Assembly: GCA_963740605.1 (NCBI GenBank)
Contig: CAVUFC010000021.1
Coordinates: 310,001 to 374,000, forward strand
From: DASSUW01 sp963740605
GTDB lineage: Bacteria; Actinomycetota; Thermoleophilia; Solirubrobacterales; Solirubrobacteraceae
Direction: 5' to 3'
Length of the DNA: 64,000 bases
Position numbers and translations under genes: made by a program. Shown here piece by piece: positions 42,145 through 50,424 of the stretch; positions within the stretch are counted from its first letter, which is position 1; each line of letters begins with the position of its first letter. The notes under the pieces were generated by a model. It did no database searches. It was not told the origin of the DNA and was given only the letters and a program-made list of their open reading frames with translations.

Positions 42145-42911
42145 CCGACGCCTTCTACGAGCCGCTCGGCGCCGGCCGCTTCGCCGCGACGCCGCACACC
42201 CGCGGCCCGTGGGACCCGGCGTTCCAGCACGCCGGCCCGCCGTCGGCGCTGCTCGGCCGCGAGCTCGAGCGCTGCGAGCCGCGCGCGGACTTCGTGATCG
42301 CACGGACGACGTTCGAGATCCTGCGGCCCGTCCCCGTCGCGGAGGTGCAGGTCGCGGCGCGCGTGGTGCGCCCCGGTCGGTCGGTCGAGCTGCTCGAGGG
42401 AGAGCTGACCGCGGACGGCGAGCCGGTGGTGATCACGCGCGCGTGGCGCGTGAAGCGCAGTCCCGCCCCGACGGTCGAGCTCGAGGCGCGCCACCTGCCC
42501 CGCCCGGACGAGGCGACGCCGCCGCCCGCCGAGCTCGACGGCTTCGGCTACGGCCGCGCGGTCGAGCTGCGGTTCGCGGCCGGCGGCTGGTGGCAGCGCC
42601 GCCCGGCGACCGTCTGGACGCGGCTGCGCGTCCCTGTCGTGGCCGGCGAGGAGCCGACCGGCGTACAGCGCGTGCTTGCGGTCGCCGACTCCGGCAACGG
42701 TGTCTCGGCGGTGCTCTCGCTCAGCGAGTGGCTGTTCATCAACACCGAGCTCAGCGTGCACTTCCGGCGCGAGCCGCGCGGAGAGTGGATCTGCCTCGAC
42801 GCCGAGACGACGATCGCCGAGGGCGGCCCGGGCCTCGCCCGCTCGACGCTCAGCGACGACGACGGCGTCGTCGCGCTGGGGGCGCAGTCGCTGCTCGTCG
42901 TTCCCCGATAG
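42141..42911 (+). CDS. Acyl-CoA thioesterase (TesB-like double hotdog)
   Basis: 256 residues, starting GTG within the MerR stop. Two hotdog halves: GPWDPAFQHAGPPSALLGRELER with RTTFEILRPVPVAEV, and LFINTELSVHFRREPRGEWICLDAETTI with LARSTLSDDDGVVA. Matches the actinobacterial thioesterase family, which hydrolyses acyl-CoAs. Last gene of the four-gene operon, perhaps releasing the final acid. Confidence 0.85.
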   Translation: MTDAFYEPLGAGRFAATPHTRGPWDPAFQHAGPPSALLGRELERCEPRADFVIARTTFEILRPVPVAEVQVAARVVRPGRSVELLEGELTADGEPVVITRAWRVKRSPAPTVELEARHLPRPDEATPPPAELDGFGYGRAVELRFAAGGWWQRRPATVWTRLRVPVVAGEEPTGVQRVLAVADSGNGVSAVLSLSEWLFINTELSVHFRREPRGEWICLDAETTIAEGGPGLARSTLSDDDGVVALGAQSLLVVPR

Positions 42912-42972
42912 CGACCGATGAGTCTTCGGGACTCGCGTCGTTACAGGTGCAATGACGACGCAGGAGGACACC

Positions 42973-43572
42973 ATGAGCAAGATCACCACCGGCGCGAGCA
43001 TGTCGCTTGACGGCTACATCGGCGGCCCGAACGAGTCCGGCTTCGACAAGCTGTTCCAGTGGTACGGGAACGGCGATGTCACGCGTCAGACCACGCACGC
43101 CGACATGACGTGGCAGATGACGCAGGCGAGCATCGACCACCTCGACAGCTACCTCGGGAACGTCGGCGCGTTCGTCGTCGGCCGGCATCTCTTCGACATC
43201 ACGAGCGGCTGGGGCGGGATTCACCCGCTCGACAGGCCGATCGTCGTCCTCTCGCACAGCGACCGCGCGCCCGAGGGCTGGACCGGCGACGAGCCGTTCA
43301 CGTTCGTGAGCGAGGGCGTCGAGGCGGCGATCGCAAAGGCCAAGGAGATCGCCGGCGGCAAGGACGTCGGGCTCAACGGCGGCACGATCGCCAGCCAGGC
43401 GCTCAACGCCGGCCTGCTCGACGAGGTGTGGGTCGATCTCGTGCCGGTGCTGCTGGGCGGCGGCACTCCGTTCTTCGACGGGCTGACCGGCGGCCCGGTC
43501 GACCTCGAGGGGCCCGTCTCGATCACCGAGGGCAAGGCCGTCACCCACCTGCGCTACCGCGTCCGCCGTTAG
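42973..43572 (+). CDS. Dihydrofolate-reductase/RibD-C family protein
   Basis: 199 residues from the ATG at 42973, with AGGAGG 5 nt upstream; an earlier ATG at 42952 lacks a site. Motifs of the YyaP/RibD-C group: GASMSLDGYIGGPNE, NVGAFVVGRHLFD, LNGGTIASQALNAGLLDEVWVDLVP. Expected to bind NADPH; true substrates of the group are mostly unknown. Its stop overlaps that of the converging methyltransferase by 4 nt. Confidence 0.88.
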   Translation: MSKITTGASMSLDGYIGGPNESGFDKLFQWYGNGDVTRQTTHADMTWQMTQASIDHLDSYLGNVGAFVVGRHLFDITSGWGGIHPLDRPIVVLSHSDRAPEGWTGDEPFTFVSEGVEAAIAKAKEIAGGKDVGLNGGTIASQALNAGLLDEVWVDLVPVLLGGGTPFFDGLTGGPVDLEGPVSITEGKAVTHLRYRVRR

Positions 43573-44177
43573 GCGTGGCGGCGGACCCACTCGTGCATCG
43601 CCACCGCCGACGCGGCGGCGGCGTTGATCGAGCGGGTCGAGCCGAACTGACGGATCGCCAGCACGGCGACGGACAGCGCCCGGGCCTGGACTGAGAGGCC
43701 CGGGCCTTCCTGGCCGAACAGCAGCGCGCAGCGCTCCGGGAGCGGATACGCGTCGATCGGCCGCGCTCCCGGCAGGTTGTCGATGCCGAACAGCGGCAGG
43801 TCCTGCTCACGAGCCCATCCGGCGAACGCCTCGAGCGTGCCGTGGTGGCGGACGTGCTGGTAGCGGTCGGTCACCATCGCGCCCCGGCGGTTCCAGCGGC
43901 GGCGGCCGACGATGTGGACCTCGGCGGCCAGGAAGGCGTTCGCGTTGCGCACGACGGTCCCGATGTTGAGGTCGTGCTCCCAGTTCTCGACCGCGACGTG
44001 GAACGGGTGCCGGCGGGTGTCGAGGTCGGCGACGATCGCGTCGCGGCGCCAGTAGCGGTAGCGGTCGACGACGTTGCGGCGGTCGCCCTCTGCAAGCAGG
44101 GCCGGGTCCAGGCGCGGATCGTCGGGCCACGGCTCTGGGTGGGGCCCGACGCCGACCTCGCGCGGCTCGTCGCTCAC
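43569..44177 (-). CDS. TrmH/SpoU-family RNA 2'-O-methyltransferase
   Basis: 202 residues. The three SPOUT-knot motifs are clear: IGTVVRNANAFLAAEVHIVG, ERCALLFGQEGPGLS, and FGSTRSINAAAASAVAMHEW. The N-terminal 60 residues form a short basic extension. It methylates a ribose in rRNA or tRNA using SAM; the target nucleotide cannot be told. Coupled to the universal-stress gene through a GTGA overlap. Confidence 0.9.
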   Translation of the reverse strand: MSDEPREVGVGPHPEPWPDDPRLDPALLAEGDRRNVVDRYRYWRRDAIVADLDTRRHPFHVAVENWEHDLNIGTVVRNANAFLAAEVHIVGRRRWNRRGAMVTDRYQHVRHHGTLEAFAGWAREQDLPLFGIDNLPGARPIDAYPLPERCALLFGQEGPGLSVQARALSVAVLAIRQFGSTRSINAAAASAVAMHEWVRRHA

Positions 44178-44593
44178 GGCCGCGGCGGCCCTCCGATTCC
44201 CGGCTCACCGGGCCACACCAGCAGGATCGGGCAGCGCGCGTGGTCGACGACGAAGCGGGTGGCGTGCCCGATCGAGTGCGGTCCCGGCCGCAGGTTGGTG
44301 CGGCTGAGGATCAGCAGGTCGAAGTCGTCGGCGGCGTCGACGACCGCGTGCTCGGGCTTGCCCGGAGGCGACAGCGCAGCGGCTTCGCGGCCGAGGCGCT
44401 TGCGCGCGGCGTCGAGCAGCTCGTCGTCGGCGGCGACCGGGGCGTGGGGCGGGCGGTGCCGGCCCAGCAGGCCACCGGGGGCCGGCGGGCCAACGTCGCT
44501 CACCTGCAGCAACGTGACGTCGTCATAGGCGCGCGCGGCGTCGATGCACGCCTCCCAGCCGGTGGGCGTCACCCACACGAGCACCCGCGTCAT
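44174..44593 (-). CDS. Universal stress protein (UspA domain)
   Basis: 139 residues from the ATG at 44593. N-terminal strand VLVWVTPTGWEACIDAA, and the C-terminal FDLLILSRTNLRPGPHSIGHATRFVVDHARCPILLV, where the ATP-binding G-2x-G-9x-GS pattern is only partly kept (PGPHSIGHA). It probably belongs to the non-ATP-binding subgroup. Cotranscribed with the permease upstream and methyltransferase downstream. Confidence 0.8.
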   Translation of the reverse strand: MTRVLVWVTPTGWEACIDAARAYDDVTLLQVSDVGPPAPGGLLGRHRPPHAPVAADDELLDAARKRLGREAAALSPPGKPEHAVVDAADDFDLLILSRTNLRPGPHSIGHATRFVVDHARCPILLVWPGEPGIGGPPRP

Positions 44594-45807
44594 CCGATCA
44601 CCTGCAGGCCCAGCCACAGCCCGACCGTACCGAGGACGAGCGCCGGAGGCACCGTCACCGCCCCGAGCTTGAGGAACTCGACGAGCGAAGGCTCGGAGTC
44701 GCGGGCGCGCAGCACGCGCCGCCACAGCAGCGTCGCGAGCGAGCCGGTGGGTGTGAGGTTCGGCCCGGCGTTGACGCCGATCAGCACCGCGAGCACGGTC
44801 GCCGTGCCGCCCGCGGCGGCCGCCGGGAGCAGGAGCAGCACCGCCGGCACGTTGTTGAGCAGGTTCGCCAGGACGGCTGCGACGAGCGTGACGCCGATCA
44901 GCGCCAGCAGGTCGTCACCGGTCGGGAGCACGTCGGCGGCGAGGTCCCCGACCCCGTGCGCCCCGACTGCGCGCACGATGATCGCCAGGCCGAGCACGAA
45001 CACGAGCAGCGGGACGTCGACCGCTCGCAGCACGTCGAGCGGCTTCACGCGCTCGACCACGAGCATCACCGCGGCGCCGGCCACTGCCGGCCACGCGGGG
45101 TCGATGCCGCTCGCGAAGCCGATGAACGTCGCGGCGAGCACGATCAGCGGCGCGCGGGGCAGCCGCGGCGCGCTGCCCGGGGTCCGTCCGGCCGGCGCCT
45201 CGAGCTCGCCCGCGAACCAGCGCCGCAGCCCGACCCACTCGACGCCGAGCAGCGCCGCCCACGGCAGCACCATCAGCGCGGCGAAGTGCGTGAACGAGAC
45301 GTCGGCGGCGCGGAACGCCAGCAGGTTCGTGAGGTTGGAGACCGGCAGGAGCACCGAAGCGCTGTTGGCGAGGTGCGTGCACGCGTACAGGGAGGGGCGG
45401 GCGTCCAGCCGCGCGCGCCGGGCGGCGGCGAATGCCGCCGGCGTGAGCAGCACGACCGTCGCGTCGAGGCCGAGCACGGCGGTCACCGCGGCGGCGGCCG
45501 CGAACACGAGCGCGAGGAGCCGCTGCGGCGAGCCGCCGGCGCCGACCGCGATCCGCGCCGCCAGCGCATCGAACAGACCGGCCCGCTCGCAGCCGTCGCC
45601 GAGCACGAGCAGCCCGCCCAGCAGCGCCAGCGTCGGGCCGATCGCCTGCGCCTCGTCGGTCGCGTCGTCCCAGCCGATCACGCCGGTGGCGACCAGCAGT
45701 GCGGCGCCGGCCATCGCGACCAGCCAGTCGGGCGCACGGCGCGGCCGGACCACCGCGGCGCCGAGGGCGGCGGCGAGCGCGGCAAGTGCCAGCAGCGTGG
45801 CTACCAG
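44590..45807 (-). CDS. SLC13/ArsB-type anion permease
   Basis: About 405 residues and 10-11 hydrophobic segments (ALLGGLLVLGDGCERAGLFDAL, LLTPAAFAAARR, ANLLNNVPAVLLLLP, IGVNAGPNLTPTGSLATLLW). The NLLNNVPA and NAGPNLTPTGS hairpin motifs are those of the ion-transporter superfamily, in the ArsB/NhaD branch, so the substrate may be arsenite, an organic acid or Na+. There is no canonical start near the first helix; a CTG at 45807, overlapping the DUF2804 stop, is the best candidate. Confidence 0.8.
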   Translation of the reverse strand: MVATLLALAALAAALGAAVVRPRRAPDWLVAMAGAALLVATGVIGWDDATDEAQAIGPTLALLGGLLVLGDGCERAGLFDALAARIAVGAGGSPQRLLALVFAAAAAVTAVLGLDATVVLLTPAAFAAARRARLDARPSLYACTHLANSASVLLPVSNLTNLLAFRAADVSFTHFAALMVLPWAALLGVEWVGLRRWFAGELEAPAGRTPGSAPRLPRAPLIVLAATFIGFASGIDPAWPAVAGAAVMLVVERVKPLDVLRAVDVPLLVFVLGLAIIVRAVGAHGVGDLAADVLPTGDDLLALIGVTLVAAVLANLLNNVPAVLLLLPAAAAGGTATVLAVLIGVNAGPNLTPTGSLATLLWRRVLRARDSEPSLVEFLKLGAVTVPPALVLGTVGLWLGLQVIG

Positions 45808-46539
45808 GTCACCTCGTGCCGTTCCATCACACCCCAGCCCTCGCGCAGCTCCGGGCCGCCGCCGGGCAGTGCGCCCGCGAACGTGCCGAACGGCTGCTCG
45901 TAGTCGGAACGGACGACGATGAAGTTCTCGCGGCGGGCGCGCGTCGCCTCCGTGGTGAACCGCAGGCCCCGCGACCGACGAGAGGTCGGGCGCGAACGTG
46001 ACCGGCGGCACCTCATGCGGGACGCCGTCGACCCACACCGCGCGCTCGGAGCCGGTCGGCGCGTCATGGATCCCGTCGACGAGGTTCCAGGCGACCTCTT
46101 CACCGGTGACGGCCGTGCCGACGCCTGCCGACCATCGCCAGGCCGTGTGGCGCGCGTGATACCCGGCGGACTCGTCGATGATCGCGCGTGCGTCGACGGG
46201 GCGGCCGCCGCAGACGCCGCGCGCTGTGACGATGCGCTTACGCGTCCAGATCGGCCGGCCTTCGTGCGGTGAGATCGCGTCGACGGGAGCGCCGCAGGAC
46301 AGTTCGAGCTCGAACACGCCACGCACCGCGACCCGCTGCGCCGACACGCTCACGCCGCGGCGACCCTCGATCAGCCGCGTGCGGTCCCACACCGCCCACC
46401 AGGAGAACGGGATCACGCCGATTCGACCCCGCGCGGCGCACAGCATCACGTCAGGCCCATAGGCGCCCACGTACATCCATCGCTTCAGCGGCCTGCCGTC
46501 GCGGAGCAGCGGCAGTTGTTCGGGCGGATTCGGCCGCAC
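45801..46539 (-). pseudogene. DUF2804 gene with a single-base frameshift
   Basis: The first frame reads MRPNPPEQLPLLRDG, RIGVIPFSWWAVWDR, and on to VTFAPDLSSV, matching the family. Near 45,970 it must shift to the frame reading LRFTTEATRARRENF, then VRSDYEQPFGTFAGALPGG and the stop at 45801; the run GGGGCC at that spot is a likely indel site. Otherwise all family motifs are present. The family is thought to act on lipids but has no proven activity. Confidence 0.75.
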
Positions 46540-46563
46540 GCGCGGTATGCTGCCGCACCGAGG

Positions 46564-46579
46564 TTGACTGACGAGTCAA
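46564..46579. promoter_or_regulatory. Operator-like inverted repeat TTGACTGACGAGTCAA
   Basis: Six-base perfect arms (TTGACT/AGTCAA) with a 4-nt spacer, centred between the divergent DUF2804 (46539) and nitrilase (46602) starts. A TetR gene follows the nitrilase, making autoregulation likely. Confidence 0.55.
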
Positions 46580-46601
46580 TCTCATGGAAGGAGAGAGACT
46601 C

Positions 46602-47432
46602 GTGCGCGCCGCCGCTGTCCAGTTGACCGCCACTGCCGATCGTGAGCGCAACCTCGCGACCGCTGATCGCCTGACCCGTGCCGCCGCCGCATCCGGCGCG
46701 GAGCTCGTCGTGCTCCCCGAGAAGTGGGCCTTGCTGGGCACGCCCGGGGAGACCGCCGCCGGCGCCGAGCCGTTCGACGGACCCGCGCTCAGCTGGGCGC
46801 GCGCGATCGCCCGCGAGCTGGGGATCGACCTGCTCGCCGGCTCGATCGCCGAGCGCGTTCCCGACCGCGAGCGCGGCTCGAACACGTCGGTGCACATCGC
46901 GCCCGACGGCGAGGTGCGGGCGATCTACCGCAAGATCCACATGTTCGACGTCGAGGTCGCGGGGCGCGTGTACCGGGAGTCCGAGAACGAGGCGCCCGGC
47001 GACGAGATCGTGCTGTCGGAGACCGCCGGCGGTGTCGAGCTGGGTCTGACGATCTGTTACGACCTGCGCTTCCCGGAGCTGTACCGGATCCTCGCAGTGC
47101 GCGGCGCGCGCGTGATCACGGTGCCGGCCGCGTTCACGCTCGCCACGACGCGCGACCACTGGGAGCCGCTCCTGCGCGCCCGCGCGATCGAGAACCAGGC
47201 GTTCATGATCGCCGCCAACCAGGTCGGCCGCCACGCTGAGGGCTTCCGGTCCGGTGGGCGCTCGATGATCGTCGACCCGTGGGGCGTCGTGCTCGCGCAG
47301 GCGCCGGACGGCGAGACGTTCATCACCGCCGAGCTCGACCTTGACCGTCAGGCGGAGATCCGCCGGGCGCTGCCCTCGCTCGCCAACCGCCGGCCGCATG
47401 CGTACGCATGGCCGCAGGAGGTACACGCCTGA
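46602..47432 (+). CDS. Carbon-nitrogen hydrolase (Nit-type amidase)
   Basis: 276 residues from the GTG at 46602, which has AAGGAG 8 nt upstream and gives the standard opening RAAAVQLTATADRERN. Catalytic triad: Glu in VVLPEKWAL, Lys in IYRKIHMFDV, Cys in LTICYDLRFPELYR. The FDVEV and CYDLRFPE context is that of deaminated-glutathione amidase/omega-amidase relatives, so it is probably a repair or scavenging amidase. Coupled to the TetR gene by TGATG. Confidence 0.9.
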   Translation: MRAAAVQLTATADRERNLATADRLTRAAAASGAELVVLPEKWALLGTPGETAAGAEPFDGPALSWARAIARELGIDLLAGSIAERVPDRERGSNTSVHIAPDGEVRAIYRKIHMFDVEVAGRVYRESENEAPGDEIVLSETAGGVELGLTICYDLRFPELYRILAVRGARVITVPAAFTLATTRDHWEPLLRARAIENQAFMIAANQVGRHAEGFRSGGRSMIVDPWGVVLAQAPDGETFITAELDLDRQAEIRRALPSLANRRPHAYAWPQEVHA

Positions 47433-48031
47433 TGGCCACCGCCCGCTCTGCGGTCGACAAGCGGCGCATGATCCTCGACGCCGCGGTCCGGGTGTTCGCG
47501 CGCCAGGGTTTCCACACGTGCCGGGTTTCTGACATCGCCGACGAGGCGGGCGTCGCCTACGGGCTCGTCTACCACTACTTCCAGTCCAAGGACGAGGTGC
47601 TCGACACGCTGTTCCTCGAGCGCTGGAACGTCATGCTCGAGGCGATCGGCGAGATCGACTCCCAGCAGATCCCGGCGCGCGACAAGCTGTACGGGATCGC
47701 CTCGTTCATCATCGAGTCCTACCGCCACGATCCCGAGCTGATGAAAGTGATCATCGTCGAGGTCACGCGCGCCGCGAACTCCTTCGGCGCTGTCCATCTC
47801 GCCAAGATCGCCGAGGCCTACGGCCAGATCTCGGGGATCGTCCAGCAGGCCCAGCAGAGCGGCGAGTTCCGCGACACCGTGAGCGCCGAGTTCGCGGCGA
47901 TGGCCTTCTACGGCGCGATCGAGCAGGTCCTGACGGGCTGGATCTTCGGCACCCTCGACGAGGGCGACGCAGCCTACGAGCGCGCCAAGGACTACGTCGT
48001 CGGAACGATCTGCGACGGCCTTCAGGCTTAG
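47432..48031 (+). CDS. TetR-family transcriptional repressor
   Basis: 199 residues from the ATG at 47432. Complete HTH (ILDAAVRVFARQGFHTCRVSDIADEAGV, then YGLVYHYFQSKDEVLDTL) and an all-helical ligand domain (ELMKVIIVEVTRAAN, FAAMAFYGAIEQVLTGWIFG) like FadR/FasR-type repressors of lipid genes. It follows the nitrilase in an operon and probably binds the palindrome at 46564-46579. Its TAG stop doubles as the start of the next -10 element. Confidence 0.9.
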   Translation: MATARSAVDKRRMILDAAVRVFARQGFHTCRVSDIADEAGVAYGLVYHYFQSKDEVLDTLFLERWNVMLEAIGEIDSQQIPARDKLYGIASFIIESYRHDPELMKVIIVEVTRAANSFGAVHLAKIAEAYGQISGIVQQAQQSGEFRDTVSAEFAAMAFYGAIEQVLTGWIFGTLDEGDAAYERAKDYVVGTICDGLQA

Positions 48032-48034
48032 ACT
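48029..48034 (+). promoter_or_regulatory. -10 element (TAGACT) overlapping the TetR stop
   Basis: TAGACT then 7 nt to the ATG at 48042; TAG is also the stop codon of the TetR gene. Confidence 0.45.
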
Positions 48035-48041
48035 GCGGCGC

Positions 48042-48179
48042 ATGACCGACAATGAGATGGTCAAGCGCCTGCTGTGGGCCGGGCTGCTCGCGGGGATCGG
48101 GGCGCTTGCCTCGGTTGTGACCTCGCGGCTGGCCGCACTGATTTGGCGCCGGGTCTTCGGGGAAGATCCTCCGGAATGA
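48042..48179 (+). CDS. 45-residue single-pass membrane protein
   Basis: Short ORF MTDNEMVKRLLWAGLLAG followed by hydrophobic IGALASVVTSRLAALIW and a charged tail RRVFGEDPPE. One transmembrane helix. It has a leaderless promoter and ends in an ATGA overlap with the coiled-coil gene, which supports it as real. It heads a four-gene envelope cluster. Confidence 0.6.
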   Translation: MTDNEMVKRLLWAGLLAGIGALASVVTSRLAALIWRRVFGEDPPE

Positions 48180-48556
48180 GCGAGGAAGACACCCAGGCGA
48201 TGGCGGACAGCGAGGTGCGCGGCGCCGAGCTGCGCGAGAACCTCGCGCTGACCGACGCGCGGCGGGCGGAGGAGGAAGTCGCCCGTGCGCACGCCGAGGC
48301 CGAAGCTGCGGCCAAGGCCGAGGAGAAGCTCTCCCGCAAGGAGAAGCGTCTGCGCGAGAAGGCCGACCGAGTCCACGCCGAGGCCGACCGGATGCGGGCT
48401 GCCGTCGACGCCGAGGCCGCGGCGGCGCCGCCGGTGATCGAACCCCCGGTGTTCGAGCCGCCCGCCGGCCCGGCACAGCGACCCGAGGTGCTGATCGGCG
48501 GCGCCTTCGTCGGCGCGTTCCTCGCGGCGCGCATCCTCAAGCGGATCTTCGACTAG
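48176..48556 (+). CDS. Coiled-coil protein with C-terminal membrane anchor
   Basis: 126 residues. Long charged helix rich in Ala/Glu/Arg (AEEEVARAHAEAEAAAKAEE and on to about residue 85), a Pro-rich spacer (APPVIEPPVFEPPAGP), and a C-terminal hydrophobic GGAFVGAFLAARIL. It would sit on the membrane with a cytoplasmic coiled coil. Coupled to the 45-residue protein upstream; the holin-family gene starts 2 nt after its stop. Confidence 0.7.
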   Translation: MSEEDTQAMADSEVRGAELRENLALTDARRAEEEVARAHAEAEAAAKAEEKLSRKEKRLREKADRVHAEADRMRAAVDAEAAAAPPVIEPPVFEPPAGPAQRPEVLIGGAFVGAFLAARILKRIFD

Positions 48557-48558
48557 CC

Positions 48559-49011
48559 ATGGCGACGAACAACACCGACACCTCAGAGCTCGGCCAGGCG
48601 ATCCAGGAGATCACCGAGACGGCCACGCTCCTCATCCGTGAGGAGATCGAGCTCGCCAAGACCGAGGTCTTCGAGAAGGGCACGAAGCTGCTCACCGGCG
48701 CCGTCGTCGCGATCGTCGCCGGCATCTTCGCCGTCCTCGGCCTCATCTATTTCCTGACCTCGATGGCTTGGCTCATCTGGGAGCTCCTCGAGGGCGGCGA
48801 CGTGAACAGTCCGTGGGTCGGCTTCCTGATCGTCGCGGTGCTCCTGTGGATCCTCGGCGCCCTCGCCGCGTTCATCGCCGCGCGCTTCGTGAAGCGCGGC
48901 GTGCCCCCGACGCCGCAGATGGCGATCGAGGAGGGCAAGCTGATCAAGGAGACCGTGACCAGCGCCCATCCGGCGACGCCGCAGGGCCCGCACGAGGGAG
49001 CGCGTACCTGA
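48559..49011 (+). CDS. Phage-holin-3_6 family membrane protein (DUF1469-like)
   Basis: 150 residues. Amphipathic N-terminal helix (ATLLIREEIELAKTEVFEKG), then two transmembrane hairpin helices (AVVAIVAGIFAVLGLIYFLT and GFLIVAVLLWILGALAAFIA). This is the YqjE/Actinobacteria holin superfamily, a housekeeping envelope-stress protein in actinobacteria despite its phage name. It is typically paired with a DUF3618 protein, as here. Confidence 0.88.
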   Translation: MATNNTDTSELGQAIQEITETATLLIREEIELAKTEVFEKGTKLLTGAVVAIVAGIFAVLGLIYFLTSMAWLIWELLEGGDVNSPWVGFLIVAVLLWILGALAAFIAARFVKRGVPPTPQMAIEEGKLIKETVTSAHPATPQGPHEGART

Positions 49012-49259
49012 TGGCCCAGACCCGGACGCCGGCGGAGATCCGCCAGTCGATCGAGGCCAACCGCGCGCAGCTCGGCGTGGCCGTCGAGCGCCTGCGCGGC
49101 GAGGTGGTGAAGGCCACCGACTGGCGCAGCCAGTTCCAGCGCCACAAGAAGGAAGTCCTGATCGGCGCGGCGGTCGCGGGCTTCGTGGTCGGCGGCGGTG
49201 TGGCCGCGATGACCGGTCTGCTCACGGGCCGGCGCAAGTCGCGCGAGTACGACTGGTAG
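49011..49259 (+). CDS. DUF3618 family protein
   Basis: 82 residues. Family start PAEIRQSIEANRAQLGVAVE, a short linker, and one transmembrane helix (VLIGAAVAGFVVGGGVAAMTGLL) with a basic C-tail. Partner of the holin-family protein; the start overlaps that gene's stop by one base. Function is unknown, probably a structural element of an envelope complex. Confidence 0.85.
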   Translation: MAQTRTPAEIRQSIEANRAQLGVAVERLRGEVVKATDWRSQFQRHKKEVLIGAAVAGFVVGGGVAAMTGLLTGRRKSREYDW

Positions 49260-49263
49260 CTCG

Positions 49264-49683
49264 CTAGCGCTTCTGCTTGGCGTCGGGCGAAGCGTCCCAG
49301 AAGTCGTCGATCTTGGTTGCGTCGCCGTGGTCGATCTGGATCGAGATCGCCCACATGTCGACCGGCTCGTCGCCCTCGTTGCGATGTGAGCGCGGCGTGC
49401 GGTTGGCGACCCGCACGGCGGCCGGCGCGCTCACCTTGTGGATCTCGTCGCCGAACCGCATCGTCAGCGTCCCCCGCGTGACCAGGTACAGCTCCTCGAT
49501 CTCGTCGTGGAAGTGCCCGGTGCCCTGCTCGAAGTCCGAGTGCGGCGGGACCCGGATCAGCGTCGCCGCCAGCTGCTCGGCGCCGAGCGACTCCGTCAGG
49601 CGGCGGAACTCGCCGGGGACGTCGGTGTCTTCGTAGTAGTCGCGCGCGTCGTCAGGATCGACAATCGCGTAGTCGATGGTCAT
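49264..49683 (-). CDS. Cupin-domain protein
   Basis: 139 residues from the ATG at 49683. Cupin motif GHFHDEIEELYLVTRG and motif 2 with APAAVRVANRTPRSHRNEGDEP give His/Glu metal ligands. The N-terminus (DYAIVDPDDARDYYEDTDVPGEF) is a helical lid. Function unknown. Divergent from a secreted protein gene with start codons only 17 nt apart. Confidence 0.8.
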   Translation of the reverse strand: MTIDYAIVDPDDARDYYEDTDVPGEFRRLTESLGAEQLAATLIRVPPHSDFEQGTGHFHDEIEELYLVTRGTLTMRFGDEIHKVSAPAAVRVANRTPRSHRNEGDEPVDMWAISIQIDHGDATKIDDFWDASPDAKQKR

Positions 49684-49699
49684 GCCGCATGATGTACAC

Positions 49700-50230
49700 A
49701 TGCGCCGGCTCACAGCGATCTCCGCCTCGCTCGCGGCGCTGCTCACCGCCGCTCCGGCGCACGCCGATCCGGTCACGCACGGGACGATCGTCGTCGGTCG
49801 CGGCGCGGCCGGCGCGCGGCTCGACATGACGCGCACGCAGGTCATCGCCAAGCTCGGCGCCCCCGAGGACGAGAACGGCAACGGGGTGCTGTTCTACGAG
49901 CCCGACAGCGCGAACCGGATCTTCGACGTCTACCGCAACCTCGACCCGCCGAAGCACGTGCGGATGTTCATCATCGCCGGGTTCCGCGGCCAGTCGTTCA
50001 AACTCGCCGACGGCAACGCGATCTTCGCCCGCCGCTCGATTGCGCGCCTCTTCAGGCACTACGGCACGCGCGTCCGTCGCGCCCACGACAACACCGGCGA
50101 CCGCTGGTACTTCATCAAGAGCCGCTACCACCACCGGCCGGTCGAAACACAGTTCCACGTGGACCGCTTCTCGCGCAAGAAGGCCCACGTGCTCGATGTC
50201 TTCATCCTCTTCACGGACAAGGGCCCTTGA
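49700..50230 (+). CDS. Secreted hypothetical protein (SmpA/BLIP-like pattern)
   Basis: 176 residues. Signal peptide RRLTAISASLAALLTAAPAHA with an AHA cleavage site. The mature part contains RLDMTRTQVIAKLGAPEDEN, a helix-Gly-x-Pro motif like that of small outer-envelope lipoprotein-type folds, then strands with YEPDSANRIFDVYRN. No cysteine. Extracellular role unknown. Confidence 0.7.
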   Translation: MRRLTAISASLAALLTAAPAHADPVTHGTIVVGRGAAGARLDMTRTQVIAKLGAPEDENGNGVLFYEPDSANRIFDVYRNLDPPKHVRMFIIAGFRGQSFKLADGNAIFARRSIARLFRHYGTRVRRAHDNTGDRWYFIKSRYHHRPVETQFHVDRFSRKKAHVLDVFILFTDKGP

Positions 50231-50371
50231 GCGTGTACATGCCAGATCTCGTCGACGGCAACGCGTTGAGCCGCGCGCACCTGACCCGCGGCGAATCGCC
50301 GTGGGATGCAATGTGCTGCTTTTCGGCGCGCGAGTCGAGCCCGACTGTGTCGCGCACCGCTGAGAAATCTT

Positions 50372-50386
50372 CACCCGTGACGGGTG
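50372..50386. promoter_or_regulatory. Inverted repeat CACCCGTGACGGGTG
   Basis: Seven-base perfect arms around a single G in the 194-nt gap 50231-50424. It lies about 25 nt upstream of a TACCGT -10 element (50410-50415), where a regulator could act. Nothing else is recognisable in the gap. Confidence 0.45.
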
Positions 50387-50424
50387 ATGTGGTCTCATCT
50401 CGGCCCGGGTACCGTGATTCGAGA

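Noticed and set aside
48559..49011. Holin-family protein as evidence of a prophage
   Set aside because: The family is a common chromosomal envelope gene in actinobacteria, paired here with DUF3618; no integrase, terminase, capsid or lysin genes are present.
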